Below the pieces are notes generated by a model that saw nothing but the letters and a program-made list of their open reading frames with translations, was not told where the DNA came from and did no database searches. A stretch of DNA of 64,000 nucleotides from CBFGTV01 sp965652145 (lineage in GTDB: Bacteria > Bacillota > Clostridia > Peptostreptococcales > Natronincolaceae). The position numbers and the translations under genes were made by a program. The stretch covers positions 1-64,000 of the forward strand of contig CBFGTV010000004.1 of assembly GCA_965652145.1 (NCBI GenBank), in the 5' to 3' direction. Positions 8,942 to 16,542 of the stretch are shown here, in pieces; position 1 is the first letter of the stretch, and every line of letters begins with the position of its first letter.

Positions 8942-9892
8942 CTGAAAAGGCAAAGGCTTGGGAACACCAGCCTTCTGGTTTCGCAGCTATGCTTCGGAAC
9001 CTTGACCATGGGGCCTCTGCAGGCCAATCTTTCTCCAAGGGAAGGGGCTGAGCTTTTGGTGTATGGTTATGAAAAGGGAATTAATTTCCTTGATACAGCA
9101 GAGCTGTATGATAACTATGCCCATATTGGCGAGGCCTTGAAAATCATAGGACGGGACAATATGATTATTGCAACCAAGTCCTATGCCTATTCCAGAGAAA
9201 CAGCAGAAGCCAGCCTGAGCAAGGCCATGACGGAATTGAAGGTTGATGTTCTGGATATTTTCTTGCTTCATGAACAGGAAAGCCAGCATACCCTTAAGGG
9301 CCATTATGAAGCGTTGGAATATTTTATAGAAATGAAAAACAAAGGGTATATAAAAGCTCTGGGCATCTCTACCCATCACATTGCTGCAATCAAGGCGAGT
9401 TTGTCCTATGACGAAATTGAGGTGCTGCACCCGATTGTTAACAAAAGCGGATTGGGAATTCAGGACGGCACCATTGATGAAATGCTTTACAGCCTGGAAT
9501 TGGCGGCTGAGAAAGGAAAGGGAATCTACGGTATGAAGCCCCTGGGAGGGGGTAATCTTCTGAGAAGCTTTAAGGAATCCATGGATTTTGTTTTAAAAAT
9601 CCCGCTTCTTCATTCCATTGCCACAGGCATGCAAAGCAAGGAAGAAATTGATATTAATACCGCCATATTCAATGGGAATCCTATGGACGAAGCCCTTTTA
9701 GGGAAGGTGAGCTTAAAAAATAAAAAACTACAGATTGCCGATTGGTGTCAGGCCTGCGGTAGTTGTATTACTGGCTGCAGCCATGGGGCCCTTGCCATGA
9801 AGGCAGGTAAATTGGCAGTTGACCATGAAAGGTGTGTTCTTTGCGGATACTGCAGCAAGCGCTGTCCGCATTTTTGTATTAAGGTTGTGTAA
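8942..9892 (+). CDS. Aldo/keto reductase with C-terminal 2[4Fe-4S] ferredoxin domain
   Basis: A 316-residue oxidoreductase of the clostridial aldo/keto reductase family. The TIM barrel begins QRLGNTSLLVSQLCFGT and contains the catalytic-region Asp/Tyr (FLDTAELYDNY) and the His of FLLHEQE. The C-terminus adds two cysteine clusters: CQACGSCITGC, and CVLCGYCSKRCP with one further C. The conserved N-terminus is directly preceded by an in-frame stop (8939-8941). The only start that keeps it is CTG at 8942, which follows AAGGGGGAG by 6-7 bp, so a rare CTG start is called. The TTG at 9002 would remove 20 conserved residues. The redox partner and substrate are unknown. Confidence 0.85.
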   Translation: MKRQRLGNTSLLVSQLCFGTLTMGPLQANLSPREGAELLVYGYEKGINFLDTAELYDNYAHIGEALKIIGRDNMIIATKSYAYSRETAEASLSKAMTELKVDVLDIFLLHEQESQHTLKGHYEALEYFIEMKNKGYIKALGISTHHIAAIKASLSYDEIEVLHPIVNKSGLGIQDGTIDEMLYSLELAAEKGKGIYGMKPLGGGNLLRSFKESMDFVLKIPLLHSIATGMQSKEEIDINTAIFNGNPMDEALLGKVSLKNKKLQIADWCQACGSCITGCSHGALAMKAGKLAVDHERCVLCGYCSKRCPHFCIKVV

Positions 9893-9904
9893 GGAGGGCT
9901 CATA

Positions 9905-10318
9905 ATGCCAAGAACATTAGGACTCGATGTGGGGGATAAGACCATAGGCGTTGCGGCCAGCGATTTAATGGGCTGGACAGCCCAGGGAATTGAAACCATC
10001 CGTCGGGTGGGAATTAAAAAAGACCTGCAGCGGCTGGAAGAGATCATTAAGCAGTATGAAATAAATAAGATCGTGGTAGGCTTACCTAAAAATATGAATG
10101 GAACCATTGGCCCCCAGGGGGAAAAGGTATTGGAATTTATTGAAAGGCTGAAAAGGAGATTTCAAATAGAGGTCATTCAATGGGATGAAAGACTTTCAAC
10201 GGTTTCTGCCGAACGGGCTTTGATTCAGGCCGATGTCAGTCGGAAAAAACGCAAGGAGGTCATTGATAAAATGGCTGCCGTTTATATATTGCAGGGCTAT
10301 TTGGATAGCCAAAGGTAA
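9905..10318 (+). CDS. ruvX: Holliday junction resolvase-like / pre-16S rRNA nuclease RuvX (YqgF)
   Basis: A 137-residue RNase H-fold protein; the family processes the 5' end of 16S rRNA in E. coli. The motifs are LGLDVGDKTIGVA (first catalytic Asp), IVVGLPKNMNG, WDERLSTVSAE (acidic residues) and the last KKRKEVIDKMAAVYILQGYLD (D in the terminal helix). The length is standard. It starts 12 bp after the aldo/keto reductase stop with GGAGG before ATG, so it belongs to the ireB operon. Confidence 0.95.
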   Translation: MPRTLGLDVGDKTIGVAASDLMGWTAQGIETIRRVGIKKDLQRLEEIIKQYEINKIVVGLPKNMNGTIGPQGEKVLEFIERLKRRFQIEVIQWDERLSTVSAERALIQADVSRKKRKEVIDKMAAVYILQGYLDSQR

Positions 10319-10430
10319 AACGAATTTGGGTACCGATTAGAATCGTCTTAAAAAATTATTGTACCTAAAGGAGAAGGCCGGAATAATAATAAGTGAATAG
10401 TTATTAATTAAACATTTGTTTAAAAACCTA

Positions 10431-10459
10431 GTGATATATTTTGTAGAATGGTATATAAT
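10431..10459 (+). promoter_or_regulatory. Putative promoter of the DUF1292 gene
   Basis: GTGATA, 17-bp spacer, TATAAT; 40 bp before the start at 10500. Confidence 0.5.
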
Positions 10460-10499
10460 ACAAATATGGCATGGACCATAAGGAAAGGAGAATAAATTC

Positions 10500-10769
10500 A
10501 TGGAAGAAAAAGACAATATAATTACACTAGTTGATGAAGAGGGAAAAGAAGAGGATTTTGAAGTATTAATGACATTAGAGGTTGAAGACAAGGAGTATGC
10601 TATCTTGGTTTCCCTTGAAGCTGATGAAGAGGAAGATGCATATATTTTCAGAATTGCTAATGAAAATGATGATGAATATACATTAGTTGCCATCGAAGAT
10701 GACAATGAATATGAAACAGTAGTAGCTGCCTATGAGGCGATTTTGGAGGAAGAAGGCCAAGAGGAGTAA
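10500..10769 (+). CDS. DUF1292 family protein (YrzB-like)
   Basis: An 89-residue, extremely acidic small protein (about 40% Asp/Glu) of the DUF1292 family. It starts with ITLVDEEGKEEDFEVL, has the family strand KEYAILVSLE and ends YEAILEEEGQEE. The family almost always lies after ruvX in Firmicutes, as here, but no function has been established. AAAGGAG precedes the ATG. It has its own putative promoter and ends in a terminator shared with the convergent membrane-protein gene. Confidence 0.9.
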   Translation: MEEKDNIITLVDEEGKEEDFEVLMTLEVEDKEYAILVSLEADEEEDAYIFRIANENDDEYTLVAIEDDNEYETVVAAYEAILEEEGQEE

Positions 10770-10772
10770 AAA

Positions 10773-10808
10773 AAGAGATGGACGCTACCAGGTCCATCTC
10801 TTCTTTTT
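10773..10808. terminator. Bidirectional terminator between DUF1292 gene and membrane-protein gene
   Basis: An 11-bp stem (AGAGATGGAC/GTCCATCTCT core) with T-run on the plus side (CTTTTT) and A-run before it, serving both converging genes. The stop of the minus gene lies in the loop. Confidence 0.85.
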
Positions 10809-11237
10809 ATTAATGGAATGGCTTGATATAAAGGCCGCCACAAAGGTTAATGACAGAATAAAGGCTAAGATATAGGTGCTTAGTTGGGTATTCATTCCCG
10901 CTAAACCAAAGCCTTCTTTAAAAACAATGGGTGGCAGGGCCAGTAATCTGTCAAAGCCAATTAAAAAATAAAGTACAGAAATCGAAATAATGGGTAAAAG
11001 TATAGTACCTGGGGTAGAAAATAAAGGGAAAAGTAAACCAGAAAGATTGTTATAACCCTTTATCAACCCCAATAGCCCGAAAAATACCACCAGTGCCGGT
11101 ATCAGATACACTAGTAAAGGGGAATTTTTAAGCTCGGTAATTAATTCGCTTCCCCCAATGGCCAGGGTAAGTCCAAGAACAAGGCCAATAAAAATCCCAT
11201 GTAAGGTATTTAAAAAAAGTAGTGTTGATGGTTTCAT
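10785..11237 (-). CDS. Hypothetical four-helix membrane protein
   Basis: A 150-residue hydrophobic protein with about four transmembrane helices (residues ~8-28, 42-60, 72-98 and 122-142) and a basic C-terminus SINKKKRWTW. The family was not recognised. The start ATG at 11237 follows AAGGGGG by about six bp. The open frame runs upstream towards sfsA, but that part is not supported by a ribosome binding site and overlaps sfsA. It is divergent from sfsA, with 67 bp between starts. Confidence 0.65.
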   Translation of the reverse strand: MKPSTLLFLNTLHGIFIGLVLGLTLAIGGSELITELKNSPLLVYLIPALVVFFGLLGLIKGYNNLSGLLFPLFSTPGTILLPIISISVLYFLIGFDRLLALPPIVFKEGFGLAGMNTQLSTYILAFILSLTFVAAFISSHSINKKKRWTW

Positions 11238-11304
11238 TTGGTACCCCCTTCTTCCACAGCGCATGACATTATTAATACTAGTATAGCATAAGTAGGTGAG
11301 AATT

Positions 11305-12003
11305 ATGAAAATATTTATTGAAGGGGAAAAGACCCTGGCAACCTTCAGGCGCCGATTAAATCGTTTTGTGGCAGAAATTGAAATAGATGGAAAAGTACAT
11401 CTATCCCATGTACCCAATACAGGCAGAATGGCAGAACTATTGGTGCCCGGAGCAAAGGTCATCGTACGCAGGATTGACGGCCCCCTGCGGAAAACTTCCT
11501 TTGATTTACTTTTTGTTTATTATAAGAAGCTGCTGGTTGCAATTGATTCAAAGCTCCCTAATCAGCTGCTGAGGGTAGCCTTTGAAAACAAGGAAATACC
11601 GTATTTTAAAGCCTATGACCAAATAAAAAGAGAGGTAAATTATCGAAAAAGCAGATTTGATTTTTCTTTGAATAACCTGACGGAAAATGTTTTAATTGAA
11701 GCCAAGTGTGTGACTTTGGTGAAGGAGGGAGGAATTGCCTCTTTCCCCGATGCCCCAACAGAACGGGGGACAAGGCATGTATTAGAGCTAATTCAAGGGG
11801 TACAAGAAGGAATTAGGGGAGCTGTTATTTTTATTATACAAAGGAGCGATGCTACCTGCTTTACCCCTAATCAAGCAATGGATCCGCTCTTTGCCGATGC
11901 CGTGAAAAGGGCCAGTGCTGCCGGAATTGAATTTTACGCCTACAGCTGTACAGTTACAGAAAATTATGTTTCAATTGATCGGGAATTGGAAATAATTATA
12001 TAA
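11305..12003 (+). CDS. sfsA: Sugar fermentation stimulation protein SfsA
   Basis: A 232-residue SfsA homologue. The family has an N-terminal OB-like domain and a C-terminal PD-(D/E)XK nuclease-like domain; its cellular role remains unclear. Visible family segments are FRRRLNRFVAEIEIDG, HVPNTGRMAELL, SRFDFSL, IEAKCVTLV (nuclease-like E-x-K), FPDAPTERGTRHV and FIIQRSDA near the end. The start at 11305 is chosen over GTG at 11296 because AGGTGA, which includes that GTG, is the ribosome binding site. Confidence 0.93.
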   Translation: MKIFIEGEKTLATFRRRLNRFVAEIEIDGKVHLSHVPNTGRMAELLVPGAKVIVRRIDGPLRKTSFDLLFVYYKKLLVAIDSKLPNQLLRVAFENKEIPYFKAYDQIKREVNYRKSRFDFSLNNLTENVLIEAKCVTLVKEGGIASFPDAPTERGTRHVLELIQGVQEGIRGAVIFIIQRSDATCFTPNQAMDPLFADAVKRASAAGIEFYAYSCTVTENYVSIDRELEIII

Positions 12004-12011
12004 AATGGGCA

Positions 12012-12040
12012 TTGACAAAAAATATAAAATTCATTATACT
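12012..12040 (+). promoter_or_regulatory. Sigma-A promoter of the Fur-family gene
   Basis: TTGACA, 17 bp, TATACT, immediately after the sfsA stop; 46 bp before the chosen start. Confidence 0.8.
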
Positions 12041-12085
12041 ATTAATTGAAAAGTGTTATTATTTGAGAAGAAGTGGGTGAAGCCG

Positions 12086-12520
12086 ATGGAAAGTTTAATG
12101 GAGAATCTAAAGGAAAGGTTAAAGGATTTGGGGTTAAAGCTAACCCCCCAAAGAAGAGCTACCCTAGAGGTAATTTTTAATAATCAGGGGGAGCATCTTA
12201 ATACAGAAGAAATCTATGACCTGGTAAAGGAAAAATGTCCTGAAATTGGCCTTGCTACAGTCTATCGTACACTGCAGCTCCTTGATGAAATGGGGTTAAT
12301 TTCAAAAATTAATTTGGATGATGGCTGTAGCCGATATGAATTTAACCATCATGAAGACGATCATCAGCATCACCATTTAATTTGCCAAAACTGTGGTGCC
12401 ATCATCGAAGTGAAAATTGACCTGCTTGATCAGTTAGAGGAAGAAATCGAAAAGGTTTATCACTTTAAAATTAAAGATCATAAGGTAAAGTTTTTCGGAA
12501 CCTGTTCTCAATGTAACTAG
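12086..12520 (+). CDS. Fur family transcriptional regulator
   Basis: A 144-residue metalloregulator. The winged helix is LKLTPQRRATLEVIF followed by ATVYRTLQLLDEMGLI. The regulatory metal region is HHEDDHQHHHLIC, and the structural zinc site is CQNC plus CSQC at the C-terminus. The His-rich stretch and both CxxC pairs fit Fur itself (iron), but PerR or Zur cannot be excluded from sequence alone. The Fur-like sites elsewhere in this window make Fur the leading guess. ATG at 12086 is chosen (GGGTGA upstream); a longer TTG/ATG frame from 12053 overlaps the promoter region. Confidence 0.88.
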   Translation: MESLMENLKERLKDLGLKLTPQRRATLEVIFNNQGEHLNTEEIYDLVKEKCPEIGLATVYRTLQLLDEMGLISKINLDDGCSRYEFNHHEDDHQHHHLICQNCGAIIEVKIDLLDQLEEEIEKVYHFKIKDHKVKFFGTCSQCN

Positions 12521-12552
12521 CCTTGCGAGCTGTGTAAGGCTAGTTTTCTTTT
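12517..12552 (+). terminator. Intrinsic terminator after the Fur-family gene
   Basis: An 8-bp stem CTAGCCTT/AAGGCTAG (12517-12524 with 12536-12543) followed by TTTTCTTTT; the 5' arm contains the stop codon. Confidence 0.85.
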
Positions 12553-12867
12553 AGATGTCGTAAGCATTAGCAGCAATAAAGATAAGATTTCTAGGAAGAA
12601 CTTTAAACATTTAATTTAATAATTTATAAAGTGAGAACCTTTCTAATAGATTATAAAAATTATCCATTGGGTTAAAATACAAATAGGCACAATTCTTTAA
12701 AATTTGTTTCAGGTGTTAAAAACCAAATTCATTACATTTTCAAAATATGTTTTTATAAAGATGATAAATGTGGTAAAATAACTTAGGTATATTTGTTCGG
12801 CGGGTCATTTATATAAATATAAGATAACAAGGGCGGAATTTTTTAATAATTAAAGGAGTGAAACGTA
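12553..12867 (+). promoter_or_regulatory. AT-rich upstream region of the RNase J gene
   Basis: There is no open frame of note on either strand. A possible extended -10 promoter is at 12771-12779 (TGGTAAAAT), with only a weak -35 (TTTATA) 17 bp upstream. This gives a leader of about 85 nt. The leader contains TTTGTTCGGCGGG and a T-run before AAAGGAG, but no clear riboswitch was recognised. Confidence 0.4.
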
Positions 12868-14532
12868 TTGGGGAGAAAACCTTCAAAATTAAAAGTTATT
12901 CCTCTTGGAGGATTGAGCGAGATTGGCAAAAATATGACTGCCATTGAATATCGAGATGAGATTATTATCATCGATTGCGGCTTGAGCTTTCCAGAGGACG
13001 AAATGTTGGGTATTGATATTGTTATACCTGATATTTCTTATATACTCAAAAATAAGGATAAGGTAAAGGCCATTGTCCTAACCCATGGTCATGAGGATCA
13101 TATCGGTGCCTTACCCTATGTTTTGAAAAAGATTAATATTCCAGTGTATGGAACCAGCCTTACATTGGGGTTAGTTGAAAATAAACTAAAGGAGCACAAA
13201 TTAAGCAGTGTCCATTTACAGCGGGTAAATGCAGGAGATAGCATTAAATTGGGTATATTCACCGTTGAATTTATTCAATCCTGCCACAGTATTCCTGATG
13301 CCTGCGCCATTGCCATTCATACCCCTGTGGGGATCGTTTTCCATACAGGCGACTTTAAAATTGATTATACCCCTATTGATGGTCAATTGATGGACCTTCA
13401 TAAAATTGCAGAGCTGGGGCAAAAAGGTGTCCTGGTGATGTTAGCCGACAGTACCAATGCCGAAAGAAGAGGAGCCACCATGTCTGAAAAAAATGTGGGA
13501 GCTACCTTTGAAAACATCTTTAGAAATACTGATAAACGAATTATTGTTGCCACATTTTCCTCTAATGTCCATCGAGTACAACAGGTTATGGAAGCCGCCC
13601 AAAAATATAACCGTAAAGTTGTGATTTCAGGACGCAGTATGGTTAATGTAGTAGGAGTAGCCGTGGATTTGGGCATACTGACCCTACCTGAAAACTTGAT
13701 TATTGATATTGATGAAATGGATCGATATAACGATAATGAGATTGTGATAATTACCACAGGAAGCCAAGGAGAACCCATGTCGGCCCTTTCAAGGATGGCC
13801 AGCAACGAACATAAAAAGGTGGAAATACGCCAAGGTGATTTGGTGGTATTTTCCTCATCGCCTATACCAGGAAATGAAAAGCTCATCAGCAGGGTGATTA
13901 ATCAGCTTTTTGAAAAGGGTGCTGAGGTCATCTATGAAAGCCTGGCGGAGGTCCATGTTTCAGGACATGCCTGCCAGGAGGAATTAAAGCTGATGCATCG
14001 TCTGGTAAAGCCTAAATATTTTATACCCGTTCATGGAGAATACAGACACCTGATGAAGCATGCAAATCTTGCAGAGGATTTGGGAATGCCAAAGGAGAAT
14101 ATCTTTACCATTAATAATGGTACTATTGTGGAATTCACTAAGGATTATGCTAAAATCAATGGTTCTGTACCTGCAGGCAGGGTCTTGGTAGATGGATTAG
14201 GTGTCGGAGACGTTGGAAATATTGTCCTGAGAGACCGAAAGCATTTAGCTGAGGACGGCCTTATGGTAGTAGTGGTATCCTTATCAAGGGAGACAGGTAA
14301 AATTGTTGCTGGGCCTGATATTATTTCCCGTGGATTTGTTTATGTAAGAGAGTCAGAGGTTTTAATGGTTGAAGCCAGGGAGGTTGTAAAGAATGCCCTG
14401 GTGGCTTGCGAAAATCAAAACGTAAGGGAATGGGCCGCCCTTAAAAATGCCATCAGAGACGGTCTAAAGGATTTCCTATACGAAAAAACGAAACGAAGAC
14501 CGATGATACTTCCCGTAATTATGGAAGTATAA
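12868..14532 (+). CDS. rnj: Ribonuclease J
   Basis: A 554-residue metallo-beta-lactamase/beta-CASP ribonuclease acting as 5'-3' exonuclease and endonuclease in mRNA decay and rRNA maturation. It has the zinc motif THGHEDHIGALPY, the later metal ligands HSIPDA and HTGDFKIDYTP, the beta-CASP segments ATFSSNVHRVQQV and SGRSM, and HVSGHACQEEL (motif C). The C-terminal domain has VHGEYRHL. TTG at 12868 is the start, nine bp after AAAGGAG, giving the common N-terminus GRKPSKLKVIPLGGLSEIGKN. A strong terminator follows directly. Confidence 0.97.
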   Translation: MGRKPSKLKVIPLGGLSEIGKNMTAIEYRDEIIIIDCGLSFPEDEMLGIDIVIPDISYILKNKDKVKAIVLTHGHEDHIGALPYVLKKINIPVYGTSLTLGLVENKLKEHKLSSVHLQRVNAGDSIKLGIFTVEFIQSCHSIPDACAIAIHTPVGIVFHTGDFKIDYTPIDGQLMDLHKIAELGQKGVLVMLADSTNAERRGATMSEKNVGATFENIFRNTDKRIIVATFSSNVHRVQQVMEAAQKYNRKVVISGRSMVNVVGVAVDLGILTLPENLIIDIDEMDRYNDNEIVIITTGSQGEPMSALSRMASNEHKKVEIRQGDLVVFSSSPIPGNEKLISRVINQLFEKGAEVIYESLAEVHVSGHACQEELKLMHRLVKPKYFIPVHGEYRHLMKHANLAEDLGMPKENIFTINNGTIVEFTKDYAKINGSVPAGRVLVDGLGVGDVGNIVLRDRKHLAEDGLMVVVVSLSRETGKIVAGPDIISRGFVYVRESEVLMVEAREVVKNALVACENQNVREWAALKNAIRDGLKDFLYEKTKRRPMILPVIMEV

Positions 14533-14537
14533 AATGT

Positions 14538-14571
14538 AAAATGCACCCGGGTAGCCGGGTGCATTTTTTAT
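14538..14571 (+). terminator. Intrinsic terminator after the RNase J gene
   Basis: A 12-bp GC-rich stem (14539-14550 with 14555-14566), 4-nt loop and T-run, 6 bp after the stop. Confidence 0.9.
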
Positions 14572-14642
14572 GGGGCTTTAATGAAGATAGCTGTTATTTA
14601 ACAGTTAAATATAGTATAATGGGTTGGAATGGAGGTTGGAGG

Positions 14643-14954
14643 ATGAATATTTTATTCTATTTAATTATTTTAATGATTGGTGCCATGATAGGAAGTAAAA
14701 TAAAGTCGAATAAGCAGGAGGGCTTTGTAAAGCATATTGGCCTAATTCAAAATCTAGCCCTTTATTTTTTACTTTTTATGATGGGAACAAAGATTGGTTT
14801 AGATAAGGAAATACTCAGGTCCTTTGGTACAATTGGTTTACAAGGTTTTCTTTTAGCCTTGGCCACCGTTATCTTTAGTATTATTGGCGTTCGCATGGTT
14901 TCTAAGGGACTTTTAACAGAATCGGCAGAGGAGCAGATAGAGCATGACCTTTAA
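14643..14954 (+). CDS. Lysine exporter LysO family, N-terminal half (split gene)
   Basis: A 103-residue membrane protein with three predicted helices (residues ~2-20, 30-48 and 62-82), ending in an acidic tail. Together with the next gene it corresponds to the two halves of a LysO-type lysine exporter (about 300 residues as one chain in E. coli). The start at 14643 follows GGAGG. A longer frame from 14541 runs through the terminator hairpin and is not real. The two genes overlap by 11 bp, so they are translationally coupled and probably form a heteromeric exporter. Confidence 0.75.
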   Translation: MNILFYLIILMIGAMIGSKIKSNKQEGFVKHIGLIQNLALYFLLFMMGTKIGLDKEILRSFGTIGLQGFLLALATVIFSIIGVRMVSKGLLTESAEEQIEHDL

Positions 14955-15537
14955 AATTTTAGTTTCGGTTATTTTAGGTATCGGTTTTGGTCTGTGGTTT
15001 TTTCCAGAGGCCCTGGTGGGACATACGGATATTTTAATTAATATAGGTCTTTGTGTACTTTTATTCTTTGTAGGAATTGATATTGGCAGGCAGGGTGAAA
15101 TATTCCAACAAATCAAGAAGATGGGTCTGAAGGTATTGCTGGTTCCTATTATGATTGCCTTGGGAAGCATCGTGGGGGCCATTGGCATGGGGCTTTTGAT
15201 GAAAATGCCCCTTCAGGAGGCCGGAGCCATCGGAGCAGGCTTTGGTTGGTATTCATTGTCGGCTATTGAGCTTTCAAAGCATAGTGCCCAATTGGGGGCA
15301 TTGGCCTTTATTACCAACGTTTGGCGAGAAGTCATTGCTTTAGTTAGCATTCCGCTGATCGCAAAATATATTGGCAAGCTCGAAGCAATTGCCCCTGCCG
15401 GTGCCACTTCCATGGATACGACACTTCCTGTTATTTCTAAATCCACCGATGGAACCGTGGCCGTAGTTTCCTTTGTTTCAGGAGTGGTTTTATCTTCGAT
15501 GGTACCAATTCTTGTGCCTTTAATCATGTCTTTATAG
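14944..15537 (+). CDS. lysO: Lysine exporter LysO family, C-terminal half (DUF340)
   Basis: A 197-residue membrane protein of the Lys_export/DUF340 family. It contains GFGWYSLSAIELSKH and FITNVWREVIALVSIPLIAKYIG, the conserved core of the transporter, and the acidic/polar SMDTTLPVI segment. There are about five transmembrane helices. E. coli LysO (YbjE) exports lysine and toxic analogues such as thialysine. The ATG lies within the end of the upstream half, which gives strict co-translation. Confidence 0.88.
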   Translation: MTFKILVSVILGIGFGLWFFPEALVGHTDILINIGLCVLLFFVGIDIGRQGEIFQQIKKMGLKVLLVPIMIALGSIVGAIGMGLLMKMPLQEAGAIGAGFGWYSLSAIELSKHSAQLGALAFITNVWREVIALVSIPLIAKYIGKLEAIAPAGATSMDTTLPVISKSTDGTVAVVSFVSGVVLSSMVPILVPLIMSL

Positions 15538-15539
15538 AT

Positions 15540-15702
15540 TAGGGTGTCTGAATACTCCGAAGGGTGCAGATTTTACTGAATTTTTGTTCCAAGCAAGGCG
15601 CTTTTTTGAAGGCATACCAGGAGTACGTCAAGGAAAAGCAACGCTGCGTGGGACAAAAAAGCGGTGAAAGATGCCCTTGAGTGGGTTTTCAGACACGCCC
15701 TA
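15540..15702. repeat. 163-bp imperfect palindromic element (MITE-like)
   Basis: The ends are inverted (TAGGGTGTCTGAA at 15540-15552; TTCAGACACGCCCTA at 15688-15702, one-base indel). Moving inward, AAGGGTGCAGATTTT pairs with the reverse complement of GAAAGATGCCCTT, and CGCTTTTTTG pairs with CAAAAAAGCG. The whole unit therefore folds as a long imperfect hairpin with its tip near 15617-15630. It has no coding capacity. The higher GC content and full-length palindromy suit a miniature mobile or dispersed element. Confidence 0.65.
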
Positions 15703-15862
15703 GTACTCGAGCACATAAGTTTAAGGGATTACTGGTTAAATTTTCAAATAGCTTCGTTGCCATCAGTGACCATATTGGCCCAAGTGGCTTCCTCCTCCGC
15801 CTTGCTCTTGGAAAATTTGTCTTAGGTCTTATTTGTTATTTAAATGATGATAGGTACTAGGA
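15703..15862. other. Intergenic stretch with a possible gene remnant
   Basis: No intact gene. On the minus strand, about 15829 down to 15752, there is a 25-codon run with protein-like composition (DKFSKSKAEEEATW, then ANMVTDGNEAI, then stop). It lacks a start codon or ribosome binding site and is bounded upstream by a stop. It could be the tail of a decayed gene. Confidence 0.3.
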
Positions 15863-15917
15863 TTGATTTTTTCTCTTTAATTATATACAATATAAATGAT
15901 AGTTTGCATGGACAAAC
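15863..15917 (+). promoter_or_regulatory. Promoter of ylbF with downstream small inverted repeat
   Basis: TTGATT (15863-15868), 17 bp, TACAAT (15886-15891). An inverted repeat AGTTTG-N6-CAAACT (15900-15917) lies at the expected transcript start and could be an operator or a 5' hairpin. Confidence 0.5.
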
Positions 15918-15947
15918 TTTATTTCACCATATTAAGGGGGCTTTATA

Positions 15948-16304
15948 ATGAATGTATATGATCAAGCACATCAATTGGCCAAGGCCCTGAAGGAAAGTGA
16001 AGAATATAAAACCTTTAAGGAATTAGATCTTAAGCTTAAAGCCAACCCTGAAATCAAGGGGTTGATGAATGATTTCAGAAAGAGGCAATTTGAGGTGCAA
16101 AGCGCACAAATGATGGGCCAAAGGGTAGCGGATGACAAGCTTGAAAGGCTGAAGGAGCTGGATGGGATTTTAATGCAGGACCCTGTTGTTAGTGAATATA
16201 TGCATGCAGAGCTTCGATTTACCCGAATGATGACAGATGTCTATAAGATTTTAGGGGAGTCCATGGATTTGGATGAGATTTTTGGTCATGATATTGAGGC
16301 CTAG
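15948..16304 (+). CDS. YlbF family regulator
   Basis: A 118-residue all-helical protein of the YlbF/YmcA family. In Bacillus these form the Fe-S-containing Y-complex that modulates RNase Y activity, sporulation and biofilm formation. Diagnostic segments are AHQLAKALKESEEYKTFKEL, MNDFRKRQFEVQ and DPVVSEYMHAELRFTRMM. It has AAGGGGG before the ATG. No YmcA or YaaT partner is next to it. It is followed by a stable hairpin without a T-run. Confidence 0.9.
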   Translation: MNVYDQAHQLAKALKESEEYKTFKELDLKLKANPEIKGLMNDFRKRQFEVQSAQMMGQRVADDKLERLKELDGILMQDPVVSEYMHAELRFTRMMTDVYKILGESMDLDEIFGHDIEA

Positions 16305-16347
16305 TCTATTCAAGACTGTATAAATAATCCTATTGATGTCAAACTAT

Positions 16348-16373
16348 GAATACGTGGCTAATGCCACGTATTC
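16348..16373. terminator. Stable hairpin after ylbF
   Basis: Perfect 11-bp stem GAATACGTGGC/GCCACGTATTC with loop TAAT. No T-run follows, so it may be an RNA-stabilising hairpin rather than a true terminator. Confidence 0.5.
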
Positions 16374-16542
16374 AGCCTGTATAGGGCTTTGTTATCTATT
16401 GCTGAAAATTGCTTTTTAAGGAAATGAGTTATTCAATGTACGACTCAGCTTTCTATTTACGGGTTTGCTAGCACGATAGCATAATATTAAATTAAGATTA
16501 TATTAATTGGGCAAAGAATTGATTTTAAGGAGCTGTATCGAT

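Noticed and set aside
11238..11462. N-terminal extension of the minus-strand membrane protein
   Set aside because: The extension overlaps sfsA and its promoter region; a ribosome binding site supports the ATG at 11237.
14541..14642. N-terminal extension of the LysO N-terminal half
   Set aside because: It would be translated from the terminator hairpin of the RNase J gene; GGAGG before 14643 defines the start.
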